This document shows, in pieces, positions 7,871 to 16,030 of a stretch of 33,452 nucleotides of DNA; position 1 is the first letter of the stretch; each line of letters opens with the position of its first letter. The DNA is from Bacteroidia bacterium. GTDB taxonomy: Bacteria; Bacteroidota; Bacteroidia; Bacteroidales; Bacteroidaceae. The translations under genes were made by a program, and so were the position numbers. The notes beneath the pieces are model-generated. The model did not search any database, had not been told where the DNA came from, and was given only the letters and a program-made list of their open reading frames with translations. The stretch covers positions 1 through 33,452 of the forward strand of contig RZZX01000020.1 in the NCBI GenBank assembly GCA_009929715.1, given 5' to 3'.

Positions 7871-9697
7871 ATGAAGCAAAGAAGAATAGAGCTTTTGGCA
7901 CCTGCCAAGAATTTGGAATGTGGTCTTGAGGCCATTAATCATGGAGCAGATGCTGTCTACATAGGTGCACCGAAATTTGGGGCTCGATCAGCCGCTGTAA
8001 ATTCGTTGGAAGATATTGCTGTGCTAGTAGAACATGCCCATTTATATCGGGCTCGTGTCTATGTGACGCTCAATACGATATTGAAAGATGAAGAGTTGGA
8101 AGAGACTGAAGCGTTAATTGGCGAACTTCATCGGATAGGGGTCGATGCCTTAATCGTACAAGATATGGGGATAACGCGTTTGAATCTTCCTCCTATAGCT
8201 CTTCATGCCAGTACGCAGATGGACAACCGTACTCCTGAGAAGGTTCGTTTTCTGGCGGATGCCGGTTTTAGACAAGTGGTTTTGGCACGTGAATTGGCTT
8301 TATCCGAGATAAAGAAGATCCATGATACATGCCCGAATTTACCGTTGGAAGTATTTGTTCACGGTGCTTTGTGTGTGAGCTACAGCGGGCAGTGCTACGT
8401 GAGTGAAGCTTGTTCTGGACGGAGTGCCAACCGCGGTGAGTGTGCCCAATTTTGTCGGCTGCCTTTTACCTTAGTCGACGCCAATGAGCAAGAAATTATT
8501 AAGAACAAACACTTACTTTCGTTGAAAGACCTTAACCGGAGTCAGGAACTAGAAGAGCTGCTGGATGCCGGAGTCTCTTCTTTTAAGATCGAAGGACGTT
8601 TAAAAGATGTATCTTATGTCAAGAATGTAACGGCTGCTTATCGGCAGGCACTTGATCGCATCATGGCTCGGCGATCAGAGTTTGTGAGAGCCTCTTCGGG
8701 CAAGACAATCCATGCTTTTACCCCGCAATTAAATAAAAGTTTTAGCCGTGGTTTTACCACGTATTTCTTACATGGGCGCGATAAAGAGATTTTCTCGTTC
8801 GATACTCCGAAGTCTTTGGGAGAAGAGATGGGCGTCTTTAAAGAGGCACGTGAAAACTTCCTAGTGGTATCGGGGGTTAAGCCTTTTAACAATGGTGATG
8901 GAGTTTGTTATCTTGATGAACAAGGCCGTTTGCAGGGTTTCCGTGTTAATCGGGTCGATAGCAATAAACTCTATCCTCAAGAGATGCCTCACCTTAAACG
9001 GCGCACGATACTATATCGTAACTTTGACCAAGAGTTTGAAAAGATACTCTCTAGAAAATCGGCTGAGCGGAAGCTTGGGCTAGAGATGACATTAACAGAT
9101 CATGCTTCGGGTTATAGCTTGACATTGGCTGATGAAGACGGTTGTCGGGTGACTTTGTCGCTTCCTTACGCAAAAGAACTGGCTCGTACCCCGCAAGCGG
9201 ACAACCTGAAAAATCAGTTGGCTAAATTAGGTAACACTCCTTTTGAGGTTCAAAAAATAACGGTCGACTTGTCGGATAATTGGTTTATACCGGCTTCCAT
9301 CTTGGCTGCTTTCCGACGTGATGCGGTCGAAGAATTGCTTCGTGTGCGCCGGATCACCTATAGACGTGAAGAGGCCGTTTGGAAAAAGACCACCCATCCT
9401 TATGTGCAAAAAGCGTTGACTTATCTTGGGAATGTCATGAATAGTCAGGCTGCTGAATTTTACCGGGAGCACGGTGTTGAAGCCGTTGAACCGGCTTATG
9501 AACAGCAACCTGTTCCAGAGGCTGTTTTAATGTTCTGCAAACACTGCTTGCGTTATAGTATGGGGTGGTGTCCTACTCATCAGCATGTGCGTTCGCCTTA
9601 CAAAGAACCTTATACCTTAGTTTCGGCCGATGGGCGGCGTTTCCGGTTAGAATTTGATTGTAAAAATTGTCAGATGAAAGTAAAGGCGGAGCATTAA
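7871..9697 (+). CDS. U32-family peptidase / RNA hydroxylation protein (RlhA/TrhP type)
   Basis: A 608-residue U32 protein. The N-terminal domain begins IELLAPAKNLECGLEAINHGADAVYIG and has the U32 signature EVFVHGALCVSYSGQCYVS (160-178). Cysteines 168, 175, 181, 191 and 195 can hold a metal cluster. Family members RlhA and TrhP hydroxylate 23S rRNA C2501 and tRNA wobble uridine respectively, while others were described as collagenases. The long form with a C-terminal extension is closer in build to RlhA. The C-terminus carries more cysteines (FCKHCLRYSMGWC, DCKNCQ), unlike E. coli TrhP. It sits between metA and the zinc-ribbon protein, only 4 bases before the latter. The precise RNA substrate is not decidable here. 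Confidence 0.88.
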   Translation: MKQRRIELLAPAKNLECGLEAINHGADAVYIGAPKFGARSAAVNSLEDIAVLVEHAHLYRARVYVTLNTILKDEELEETEALIGELHRIGVDALIVQDMGITRLNLPPIALHASTQMDNRTPEKVRFLADAGFRQVVLARELALSEIKKIHDTCPNLPLEVFVHGALCVSYSGQCYVSEACSGRSANRGECAQFCRLPFTLVDANEQEIIKNKHLLSLKDLNRSQELEELLDAGVSSFKIEGRLKDVSYVKNVTAAYRQALDRIMARRSEFVRASSGKTIHAFTPQLNKSFSRGFTTYFLHGRDKEIFSFDTPKSLGEEMGVFKEARENFLVVSGVKPFNNGDGVCYLDEQGRLQGFRVNRVDSNKLYPQEMPHLKRRTILYRNFDQEFEKILSRKSAERKLGLEMTLTDHASGYSLTLADEDGCRVTLSLPYAKELARTPQADNLKNQLAKLGNTPFEVQKITVDLSDNWFIPASILAAFRRDAVEELLRVRRITYRREEAVWKKTTHPYVQKALTYLGNVMNSQAAEFYREHGVEAVEPAYEQQPVPEAVLMFCKHCLRYSMGWCPTHQHVRSPYKEPYTLVSADGRRFRLEFDCKNCQMKVKAEH

Positions 9698-9701
9698 ACC
9701 G

Positions 9702-10724
9702 ATGATTAAAGGGGATGAATGGATAAGGGATGCAGTAAAAAAGCAGTTTGGGCGATGGAAAAAAGCGATTGCTTTTAGTTTCAGTGCCTTTACTGTACTT
9801 TTTTTATTAACCGCTTGTTATTATACCCAGCCCGATAAGGAGTTAGAGGAGTTGAACGGGCGAGCCAAGGATTCCTTGACTTACCTCTATCAGCATCACT
9901 ATAGCTATAATGCCAATTTTGAAGTTGGCGTAGATTCCTTACTTTTGGAATGTTTACCCATCAAGAATACCTTTGTGAAGCTGCGCAAAGGAGATCGGGT
10001 AGTGGTAGCCGAGTTTGCTGTCCATCCTTCAGATACAGTGGGACAAGTCTGGGTCAAACTCGCGCATACGCAAAAAGAGCAAGGGTGGATACGTGAGAAA
10101 GAGATGTTGACCACCTTTGTGCCGGTCGATAGTATCTCTCAAGCGATTCATTTTTTTAGCAACACGCACGTCTCCTATTTTATTCTCATCTTCACTTTGT
10201 TTGTAGGTGCTTATCTATTCCGTTTATTCCGGCGTAAGCAATTACAGATGGTTTATTTTAATGATATTGCGAGCATTTATCCGTTGCTTTTATGTCTGTT
10301 GATGGCTTTTAGTGCCACAATCTATGAATCGATGCAGATCTTTGTGCCGGAAACTTGGCAGCACTACTACTATAACCCGACGTTGTCACCGTTTAATGTA
10401 CCTTTTGTCCTTTCAGCGTTTTTAGTTAGCATTTGGTTGTTCATCATTGTGTTGTTGGCTGTTTTAGACGATTTATTTCACCAGCTAGCTCCCGATGCAG
10501 CCATTTTCTATTTATTAGGATTGCTTTCATGCTGTATTTTTTGCTATTTCTTTTTTATCTTGATGACCCATTTTTACATCGGCTACCTTTTCTTACTCTG
10601 TTTTATGGCTCTTTTTGTACGGAAATTATTAACTCATAGAAGCTATAAATACCGGTGCGGACATTGTGGTGTGAAACTTCGTGAAAAAGGAGTTTGTCCA
10701 CACTGTGGTGCCATTAATCAATAA
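9702..10724 (+). CDS. Zinc-ribbon multi-pass membrane protein, function unknown
   Basis: 340 residues. An N-terminal hydrophobic stretch ends in a lipobox-like LLTAC (around Cys39), so either a lipoprotein signal or a first membrane anchor. An extracytoplasmic region follows that resembles an SH3-like fold (VWVKLAHTQKEQGWIREKEM). Four or five membrane segments lie between about residues 150 and 305 (for example YFILIFTLFVGAYLF and LLGLLSCCIFCYFFFILM). A C-terminal zinc ribbon, CGHCGVKLREKGVCPHCG, should be cytoplasmic. I do not recognise a characterised homologue. It follows the U32 gene after 4 bases, which suggests translational coupling. Confidence 0.75.
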   Translation: MIKGDEWIRDAVKKQFGRWKKAIAFSFSAFTVLFLLTACYYTQPDKELEELNGRAKDSLTYLYQHHYSYNANFEVGVDSLLLECLPIKNTFVKLRKGDRVVVAEFAVHPSDTVGQVWVKLAHTQKEQGWIREKEMLTTFVPVDSISQAIHFFSNTHVSYFILIFTLFVGAYLFRLFRRKQLQMVYFNDIASIYPLLLCLLMAFSATIYESMQIFVPETWQHYYYNPTLSPFNVPFVLSAFLVSIWLFIIVLLAVLDDLFHQLAPDAAIFYLLGLLSCCIFCYFFFILMTHFYIGYLFLLCFMALFVRKLLTHRSYKYRCGHCGVKLREKGVCPHCGAINQ

Positions 10725-10746
10725 CCCTTAATTTGACAGAAACGAG

Positions 10747-11250
10747 ATGCAGATTCGTTATACAGACCCCTTAGAGATTGATCGGGTGATGGCGCTTTAC
10801 GATCACAGTCGTCAACTCATGCGTGCCAATGGCAACTTGACTCAATGGAGTGATGGTTATCCCTCTAAATCTCTCATTTTAAAGGAGATAGCCGATAAAC
10901 ATAGCTTTGTTTGTGTAGATGAACAAGAGGAAGTGGTGGCCACCTTTTGTTTTATAGTAGGCGATGACCCCACTTATGCTAAAATCTACGAAGGCGCTTG
11001 GCTGAATGATGAGCCTTACGGCGTTATTCACCGGTTGGCCACTTCCGGCATACACAAAGGCATAGGCGCTCTCTGCTTAACTTGGAGCTTTGGACAGTGT
11101 CGGAACATTCGGGTAGATACCCACCGCGACAATACCATTATGCAGCACTTGCTTGAGAAGCATGGTTTTACTCGGTGCGGTATTATTTTTGTCGCAAATG
11201 GAACCGAACGAGTGGCTTTTCATAAAATAGTTGGAGATAACCTCGTCTGA
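10747..11250 (+). CDS. GNAT-family N-acetyltransferase
   Basis: 167 residues with the GNAT fold order. An N-terminal helix pair comes first, then strands VATFCFIVGD and IHRLATSG. An acetyl-CoA-binding turn in GIHKGIGALCL corresponds to the family's Q/RxxGxG/A loop. The strand IRVDTHRDNTIMQHLLEKHGFTRCG is the typical motif B with Asn and the GF turn. The substrate is unknown. It is the last gene of the metA run, 22 bases after the zinc-ribbon gene, and faces the TonB receptor gene convergently. Confidence 0.88.
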   Translation: MQIRYTDPLEIDRVMALYDHSRQLMRANGNLTQWSDGYPSKSLILKEIADKHSFVCVDEQEEVVATFCFIVGDDPTYAKIYEGAWLNDEPYGVIHRLATSGIHKGIGALCLTWSFGQCRNIRVDTHRDNTIMQHLLEKHGFTRCGIIFVANGTERVAFHKIVGDNLV

Positions 11251-11259
11251 CTTTAAAGA

Positions 11260-11311
11260 CCGTTTTTTCGAAAAAAACCGACTTAAGGGAAGAGGTAATC
11301 TTCTTCTTAAG
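11260..11311. terminator. Possible convergent terminator region
   Basis: Two weak inverted repeats lie between the converging GNAT and TonB-receptor genes. One is an A/T stem of T6 and A7 around CG (11262-11278). The other is CTTAAGGG pairing with TTCTTAAG (11282-11289 and 11304-11311, two G-T pairs). Neither has a long U-tract, so this is tentative. Confidence 0.35.
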
Positions 11312-11347
11312 CCGGCCAACATAACCAATTAAATTCACTGTGGTATT

Positions 11348-13747
11348 TTAGAACTTGCAATGTAGGCTAACTCCTACTTGTAACGGTTTGCCTTGCTGAC
11401 AGGATCCTTTATTCATGCTTTCGAAATAGAACGTCCGATACGCTTTGTCGGTGATGTTGCGTACCCACAGTGTGAGTCCAGTTCGCTTTTTGGAGAGCGT
11501 AACGCTCCCGTTTAGAAGGCCATAAAAGGGTTGGCTCACGTCATTGCTGTCCGTCCAGTAGATGCGCCCCATTCCTGTATAGTCGGCTGTTAAGAGAATA
11601 CGATCCAGCCAATACCGGTTGGCTAATTGCCAAGCATATTGTGCCCCGAAAGTGATTGTATGTTTCGGTACAAACGGAACATCATGTCCGTTGTAAGAGA
11701 CCTCCTTAGGTGAATTGGGGTTGGCGATGTAATCGGTAAATGTAGCACGTGTGTAACCATAAGCTGCATGCACGTCCAACCGCTTAGTCAGGCTGGCGCG
11801 TAGAGAGAGTTCTGCTCCGTAGCTTCTACTTTTTCCGGCATTCACGGTGAGGCGTCCCATCCCTTTTTCGGCAAACTGAGAGATCTGTTGGTCGAAAATC
11901 GTGGTATAAAACAGAGCCATATCGGCCGATAACTTCCCGTCGAAAGCCGTTAGGTGTGAACCGATCTCATAATTCCATGAATACTCCGGACGGTATAAAA
12001 TACAACTTTCAACATCCGTAAGGTTTGTGCCCGGAGTCAGGTAGGTGGTGATCATGCCCTTCGCCATCTCGGGGACGTGCGGATTGGCCAACAATGCTTC
12101 TTTTAAATCTCCCTTCATGCCGTTCGATAAGTTGTTCTGTAACAGATCCGAAAACATCTGTATGTTATACCCACCGGACCGATACCCTTTACTGATCGAA
12201 GCATAGATATTCGTGAAAGCATCGACGTCATACTGCAAAGCCAACTTAGGTAAGCATTGCACATAATCGTGGCTTAATTGGCCGTCGAATGCCGTTGTCG
12301 TGGTTACCTCTTGTGGAATGGTGATGGAAGTCGGCCCCATTTGCGCATCAAAACGGAACGTGAACGGTAAAGTAGTTGCCGAGTGATACCTGATGCGCTG
12401 TTTCTCATAATCTAAGCGAATGCCCAACGTGACCGATAGTCCCTCCATGAGAAAATCTCGGAATGTGCTCTGGTGATAGATGGCCGCATTCAGTACAGGT
12501 GTTTGAAACTGCCCATCAATCACGAACTGATTTGGTAGAGTCAGCCCCATGTGCATACCTTTGTTGCTAAGATCCGGGAACATGCGGTTAATCTGCCCCT
12601 GTAAAAAGAGGCAACCATCCGGTTGGAAAGTCACCGGTCCATCGGTCTGTAACCATTGATAAAGCCCGAAAACCCCCGTTGTCCATTGCCAGTGCTGATT
12701 CTTCTTCGGCTTGATGATAAGCTCCTCCGACAAAATGTTGGAACGCTGTTTTTGTACCAAGCTAAAGGAGTCTTGCGTGGTAAAGTCCTGATCCATTTGC
12801 ATGTTGTCGTTTAGATGCTGCCAGCCGGTTACGGCATTAATGATGAACTTCGGCGTTTGGTATTCAAGATTCAATCCCGTATGCAATAAGCTCCTATTAT
12901 AACCACTTTCGTGGTTATAAGCTATTCGGCCAACCGATTCTGGTAGAGGTTCGGGTGTTTGGTTCACCATTCCAGTATACTGATAAGGGTAGCCATTTTG
13001 GTCACTATACTCATAATTAACAGTCAAATCGAGTGTCAGTTTGGACGATGGTCGGTAAAGTCCGCGTAAATGTCCGCCTCCTGTATGAATGCGGGCCACT
13101 CGTTCTTGGTCTCGTCCTTCATTTCTGAAAGCACCACCGTTCTGTTCATAGAACCCACTAGCCGAGAACGCCAATTGGTCAGACACTTTATGATGGTGAG
13201 TCAGAGCGATGTTATAATCCTGATCTGTGGCAGCCTCCAACTTTAGATCAGTCCCTTGGTCATTCAAAGGCGATTTGGTATACACTTTAATCAATCCACC
13301 CATGGTGTTTCGTCCATACAGTGTCCCTTGTGGCCCACGAAGAACATCGATTCGTTCAATAGACGCATAATTAAAGTCGAATGCTGATTTCTCAATGAAT
13401 GGGACATTATCGACATACACTCCTACCGACGGTGTGTTGATGCGTGAACCTATTCCACGAATATAGACTGCTGATGTCATTTTAGAACCATAGTTCGGGA
13501 TAAAAACATTCGGCACAATGGCAGTCAAGTTTTTGATCGATTTAATGCGGTTTGTTTGCAGCTCTTTAGGAGATAATAGGTTAACGGACAACGGGAGTTC
13601 GCGTAATTGGCGGTTCTCTTTGGGCGTAGCGATTACCACAGTCTCTTTAAGGGTCACTCGGCGTAACGTATCTTTGGGCAGATCATCGGCCCACGACGAC
13701 CCGCAAGTTAGAAAAGCAAGTACTGTAAAAAAGTAGTTCTTATTCAT
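11348..13747 (-). CDS. TonB-dependent outer-membrane receptor
   Basis: A 799-residue outer-membrane active transporter. A signal peptide (MNKNYFFTVLAFLTCGSSWA) precedes a plug domain (about 40-170). The plug includes the TonB-box-like strand around TVVIATPKENRQ and the conserved IERIDVLRGPQGTLYGRNTMGG. A 22-strand barrel ends in the usual aromatic-terminated strand (LQVGVSLHCKF). It lacks the carboxypeptidase-like N-terminal domain and the SusD partner of glycan (SusC) systems, so it resembles siderophore/cobalamin-type receptors. The ligand is unknown. I chose ATG 13747 over 13768 because it gives a clean signal peptide and leaves a perfect 11-bp inverted repeat in the leader instead of the coding sequence. 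It follows the LuxR-type regulator gene on the same strand after 86 bases, a likely regulator-target pair. Confidence 0.92.
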   Translation of the reverse strand: MNKNYFFTVLAFLTCGSSWADDLPKDTLRRVTLKETVVIATPKENRQLRELPLSVNLLSPKELQTNRIKSIKNLTAIVPNVFIPNYGSKMTSAVYIRGIGSRINTPSVGVYVDNVPFIEKSAFDFNYASIERIDVLRGPQGTLYGRNTMGGLIKVYTKSPLNDQGTDLKLEAATDQDYNIALTHHHKVSDQLAFSASGFYEQNGGAFRNEGRDQERVARIHTGGGHLRGLYRPSSKLTLDLTVNYEYSDQNGYPYQYTGMVNQTPEPLPESVGRIAYNHESGYNRSLLHTGLNLEYQTPKFIINAVTGWQHLNDNMQMDQDFTTQDSFSLVQKQRSNILSEELIIKPKKNQHWQWTTGVFGLYQWLQTDGPVTFQPDGCLFLQGQINRMFPDLSNKGMHMGLTLPNQFVIDGQFQTPVLNAAIYHQSTFRDFLMEGLSVTLGIRLDYEKQRIRYHSATTLPFTFRFDAQMGPTSITIPQEVTTTTAFDGQLSHDYVQCLPKLALQYDVDAFTNIYASISKGYRSGGYNIQMFSDLLQNNLSNGMKGDLKEALLANPHVPEMAKGMITTYLTPGTNLTDVESCILYRPEYSWNYEIGSHLTAFDGKLSADMALFYTTIFDQQISQFAEKGMGRLTVNAGKSRSYGAELSLRASLTKRLDVHAAYGYTRATFTDYIANPNSPKEVSYNGHDVPFVPKHTITFGAQYAWQLANRYWLDRILLTADYTGMGRIYWTDSNDVSQPFYGLLNGSVTLSKKRTGLTLWVRNITDKAYRTFYFESMNKGSCQQGKPLQVGVSLHCKF

Positions 13748-13748
13748 A

Positions 13749-13777
13749 GTTGTTCTTTTATGGTGCAAAAGAACAAC
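13749..13777 (-). promoter_or_regulatory. Perfect 11-bp inverted repeat abutting the receptor start codon
   Basis: Arms GTTGTTCTTTT (13749-13759) and AAAAGAACAAC (13767-13777) are exact reverse complements around a 7-base spacer. In the mRNA the hairpin would end one base before the ATG at 13747. It could be a hairpin that gates translation, or an operator dyad for the neighbouring LuxR-type protein. Confidence 0.6.
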
Positions 13778-13833
13778 AAAAGTTTAAGGCTATCAATCCT
13801 CATTTCTAAGGATAATTCTCCATTTTAATCAGT

Positions 13834-14424
13834 TTATATCCGATCTGCTTCTACATATCCATTCATTACCGCATAGATTGTGAGTCCCGAAACCGATTTA
13901 ATGCCAAGCTTATCCGTTATGTTTTTGCGGTGTGTGATCACTGTGGTTAGGCTGATGTTCAGTTTGTCGGCTATCTCCTTGTTGATAAATCCTTTAGTGA
14001 TTAAAACCAATACCTCAATTTCTCTGGCCGATAAAATCTCTTGATGAACTGTTGGCCGGGTAGGATGCTCCATCTTTGCTCCTTTGTGATGTCCGTGCTG
14101 ATGGAGTTTGAGTAGATTTCTAATCACGACCTCTTCCTCCTCATAAATATTCAGCACATGAATGCCCGCCAGTTGGAACTGGGGACTATCACTAGCTAGC
14201 ACAATGGTTTTCCGCTTTCTTTCTAAAAAGAAAGCGGTATGTTCCACGTAGAGTTGTGCTGAGATGAAATAATGTGCATACATATCAGGGGTATCATCCA
14301 TAAACGTTTGAAACGAATGGAACGACCGGATGATGGCTGTTGGGATAATCTCTTCCAAGAGCGTTTTCAGACCGATGCAAGTCAGCGTGTTAGGCTCAAT
14401 AATGGCAATTTCGAAAGACTCCAT
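13834..14424 (-). CDS. LuxR-type (NarL/FixJ) regulator with degenerate receiver domain
   Basis: 196 residues. The C-terminal 65 form a GerE/LuxR helix-turn-helix: LSAREIEVLVLITKGFINKE, then IADKLNISLTTVITHRKNI, then LGIKSVSGL. The N-terminal part has the alternating strand-helix layout of a response-regulator receiver, but the acidic pair is IIEPN (Glu10-Pro11) and the phospho-acceptor Asp region reads HYFISAQL, with Ser. It therefore looks like a pseudo-receiver that senses something other than a histidine kinase signal. Its start is 4 bases after the stop of the FAD oxidoreductase gene, and the TonB receptor follows. It probably regulates that receptor; this is inferred from order only. Confidence 0.85.
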   Translation of the reverse strand: MESFEIAIIEPNTLTCIGLKTLLEEIIPTAIIRSFHSFQTFMDDTPDMYAHYFISAQLYVEHTAFFLERKRKTIVLASDSPQFQLAGIHVLNIYEEEEVVIRNLLKLHQHGHHKGAKMEHPTRPTVHQEILSAREIEVLVLITKGFINKEIADKLNISLTTVITHRKNITDKLGIKSVSGLTIYAVMNGYVEADRI

Positions 14425-14428
14425 GCCC

Positions 14429-16021
14429 TTAACGTTTTAAATAATGACCGACAGCTTCTGCACACCGTTCGCCATCCATCCCTGCCGATACGATCCCACC
14501 CGCATATCCTGCTCCCTCTCCACAAGGAAAGAGACCACGTATAGTGATGTGCTCCAATGTCTCTGCATTGCGACTAATACGCACGGGGGCAGATGTGCGA
14601 GTCTCGACCCCAATCATTGTAGCCTCGTTGGTCAAGAACCCGTGGCAACTTTTCCCAAAAGCAATAAAGCCAGCCGATAGACGTTTGCTGATGATGTCGG
14701 GTAACCAAAAATGGAGAGGAGAAGCAATCAATCCCGGGCTGTATGAGCTGTCCGGTAAATCACAACTCAGCTTCCGACGCGTAAAGTCGGCCATACGCTG
14801 TGCCGGAGCCACCTGTCGCATGCCACCTTGCAGCCAAGCCTGCCGTTCCAGCTCCTCCTGAAAATGAAGCACCGCCAATTCCGGATGCTGAAGTTGTTCC
14901 GCTTGTCGCTCTTCCGAAAAGGATAAAGCCGAAGCCACATCTTCCGGTTGAAGCTCCACCACCATACCCGAGTTACTCCATTGAGAACCCCGATTCGATG
15001 GAGACATCCCGTTGACCACGACCTGTTCCGGTCCGCTAGCTGCCGGTACAATAAATCCACCGGGACACATACAGAAACTATAAACCCCACGTCCCTCTAC
15101 CTGCGTCACAAAGCTATACTCAGCCGCTGGCAAATAGTTGCCTCGTCCGTTTTTGGTGTGATACTGAATCTGATCGATCAGCAGTGACGGATGTTCCAGG
15201 CGAACCCCAACAGCTATTCCTTTCGCCTCGATCGTTACCCCATGGTGCGACAGCCACCGGTACACATCGCGTGCCGAGTGGCCCGTAGCCAAGATGACCG
15301 GACCGATAAAAGTCTTTCCCGTATGCGTTTCAATCCCTTTCACCTCATTATTCTCAATGATCAACGCCTCCATGCGTGTCTGAAAGTGCACCTCACCGCC
15401 ACAAGCTAGAATCGTATTTCGCATGTTTTCGATGACACGCGGCAACTTATCAGTTCCGATATGCGGGTGCGCATCTACCAAGATCGAAGTCGACGCCCCA
15501 TGTTGGCAGAACACATTTAAAATCTTACTAATATTGCCCCGTTTCTTACTCCGTGTATAAAGCTTACCATCCGAGTAAGCCCCTGCACCCCCTTCGCCGA
15601 AGCTGTAGTTCGATTCCGGATCTACCTGATGCAGGCGACTAATCTGTGCCAAATCTTTCTTCCGTTCCCGCACATCCTTTCCGCGTTCCACCACGATCGG
15701 GCGTAGCCCCAATTCAATTAGCTTCAGAGCAGCAAAGAGTCCGCCAGGGCCTGCACCTACCACGATCACGTGCGGTTTACCCTCCACATTCGGATAGGCC
15801 TTCTCCTCGTACTCACACGCTTGTGGCATCTCGTTGACAAACACGTTCACTTTCAGGTTTACAAAAACCGTTCGTTGACGCGCATCGATGCTCCGTTTCA
15901 AGACCCGTATAGCCGTAATCTCTTTCGGCTTCAGCCCTTTCTCCTTGACTAGGAACTCCTTCAGACGCTGTTCGTTGGCCGCTATTTCAGGCAACACTCT
16001 CAGTTGATATTCTTGAATCAT
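14429..16021 (-). CDS. NAD(P)/FAD-dependent oxidoreductase (COG2509-like)
   Basis: 530 residues. After an N-terminal domain of about 85 residues (ITAIRVLKRSIDARQRTVFV) comes a Rossmann dinucleotide fold, VIVVGAGPGGLFAALKLIEL, ending in the ribose-binding Glu of VVERG. Next come a GEGGAGAYSDGKLYTR loop, the second FAD motif GPVILATGHSARDVYRWL, and a C-terminal FPCGEGAGYAGGIVSAGMDG that contacts FAD. The family is widely distributed and annotated as uncharacterised FAD-dependent dehydrogenase; the substrate is unknown. It starts 9 bases after radA and ends 4 bases before the LuxR-type gene. Confidence 0.9.
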   Translation of the reverse strand: MIQEYQLRVLPEIAANEQRLKEFLVKEKGLKPKEITAIRVLKRSIDARQRTVFVNLKVNVFVNEMPQACEYEEKAYPNVEGKPHVIVVGAGPGGLFAALKLIELGLRPIVVERGKDVRERKKDLAQISRLHQVDPESNYSFGEGGAGAYSDGKLYTRSKKRGNISKILNVFCQHGASTSILVDAHPHIGTDKLPRVIENMRNTILACGGEVHFQTRMEALIIENNEVKGIETHTGKTFIGPVILATGHSARDVYRWLSHHGVTIEAKGIAVGVRLEHPSLLIDQIQYHTKNGRGNYLPAAEYSFVTQVEGRGVYSFCMCPGGFIVPAASGPEQVVVNGMSPSNRGSQWSNSGMVVELQPEDVASALSFSEERQAEQLQHPELAVLHFQEELERQAWLQGGMRQVAPAQRMADFTRRKLSCDLPDSSYSPGLIASPLHFWLPDIISKRLSAGFIAFGKSCHGFLTNEATMIGVETRTSAPVRISRNAETLEHITIRGLFPCGEGAGYAGGIVSAGMDGERCAEAVGHYLKR

Positions 16022-16030
16022 AATGGGGTA

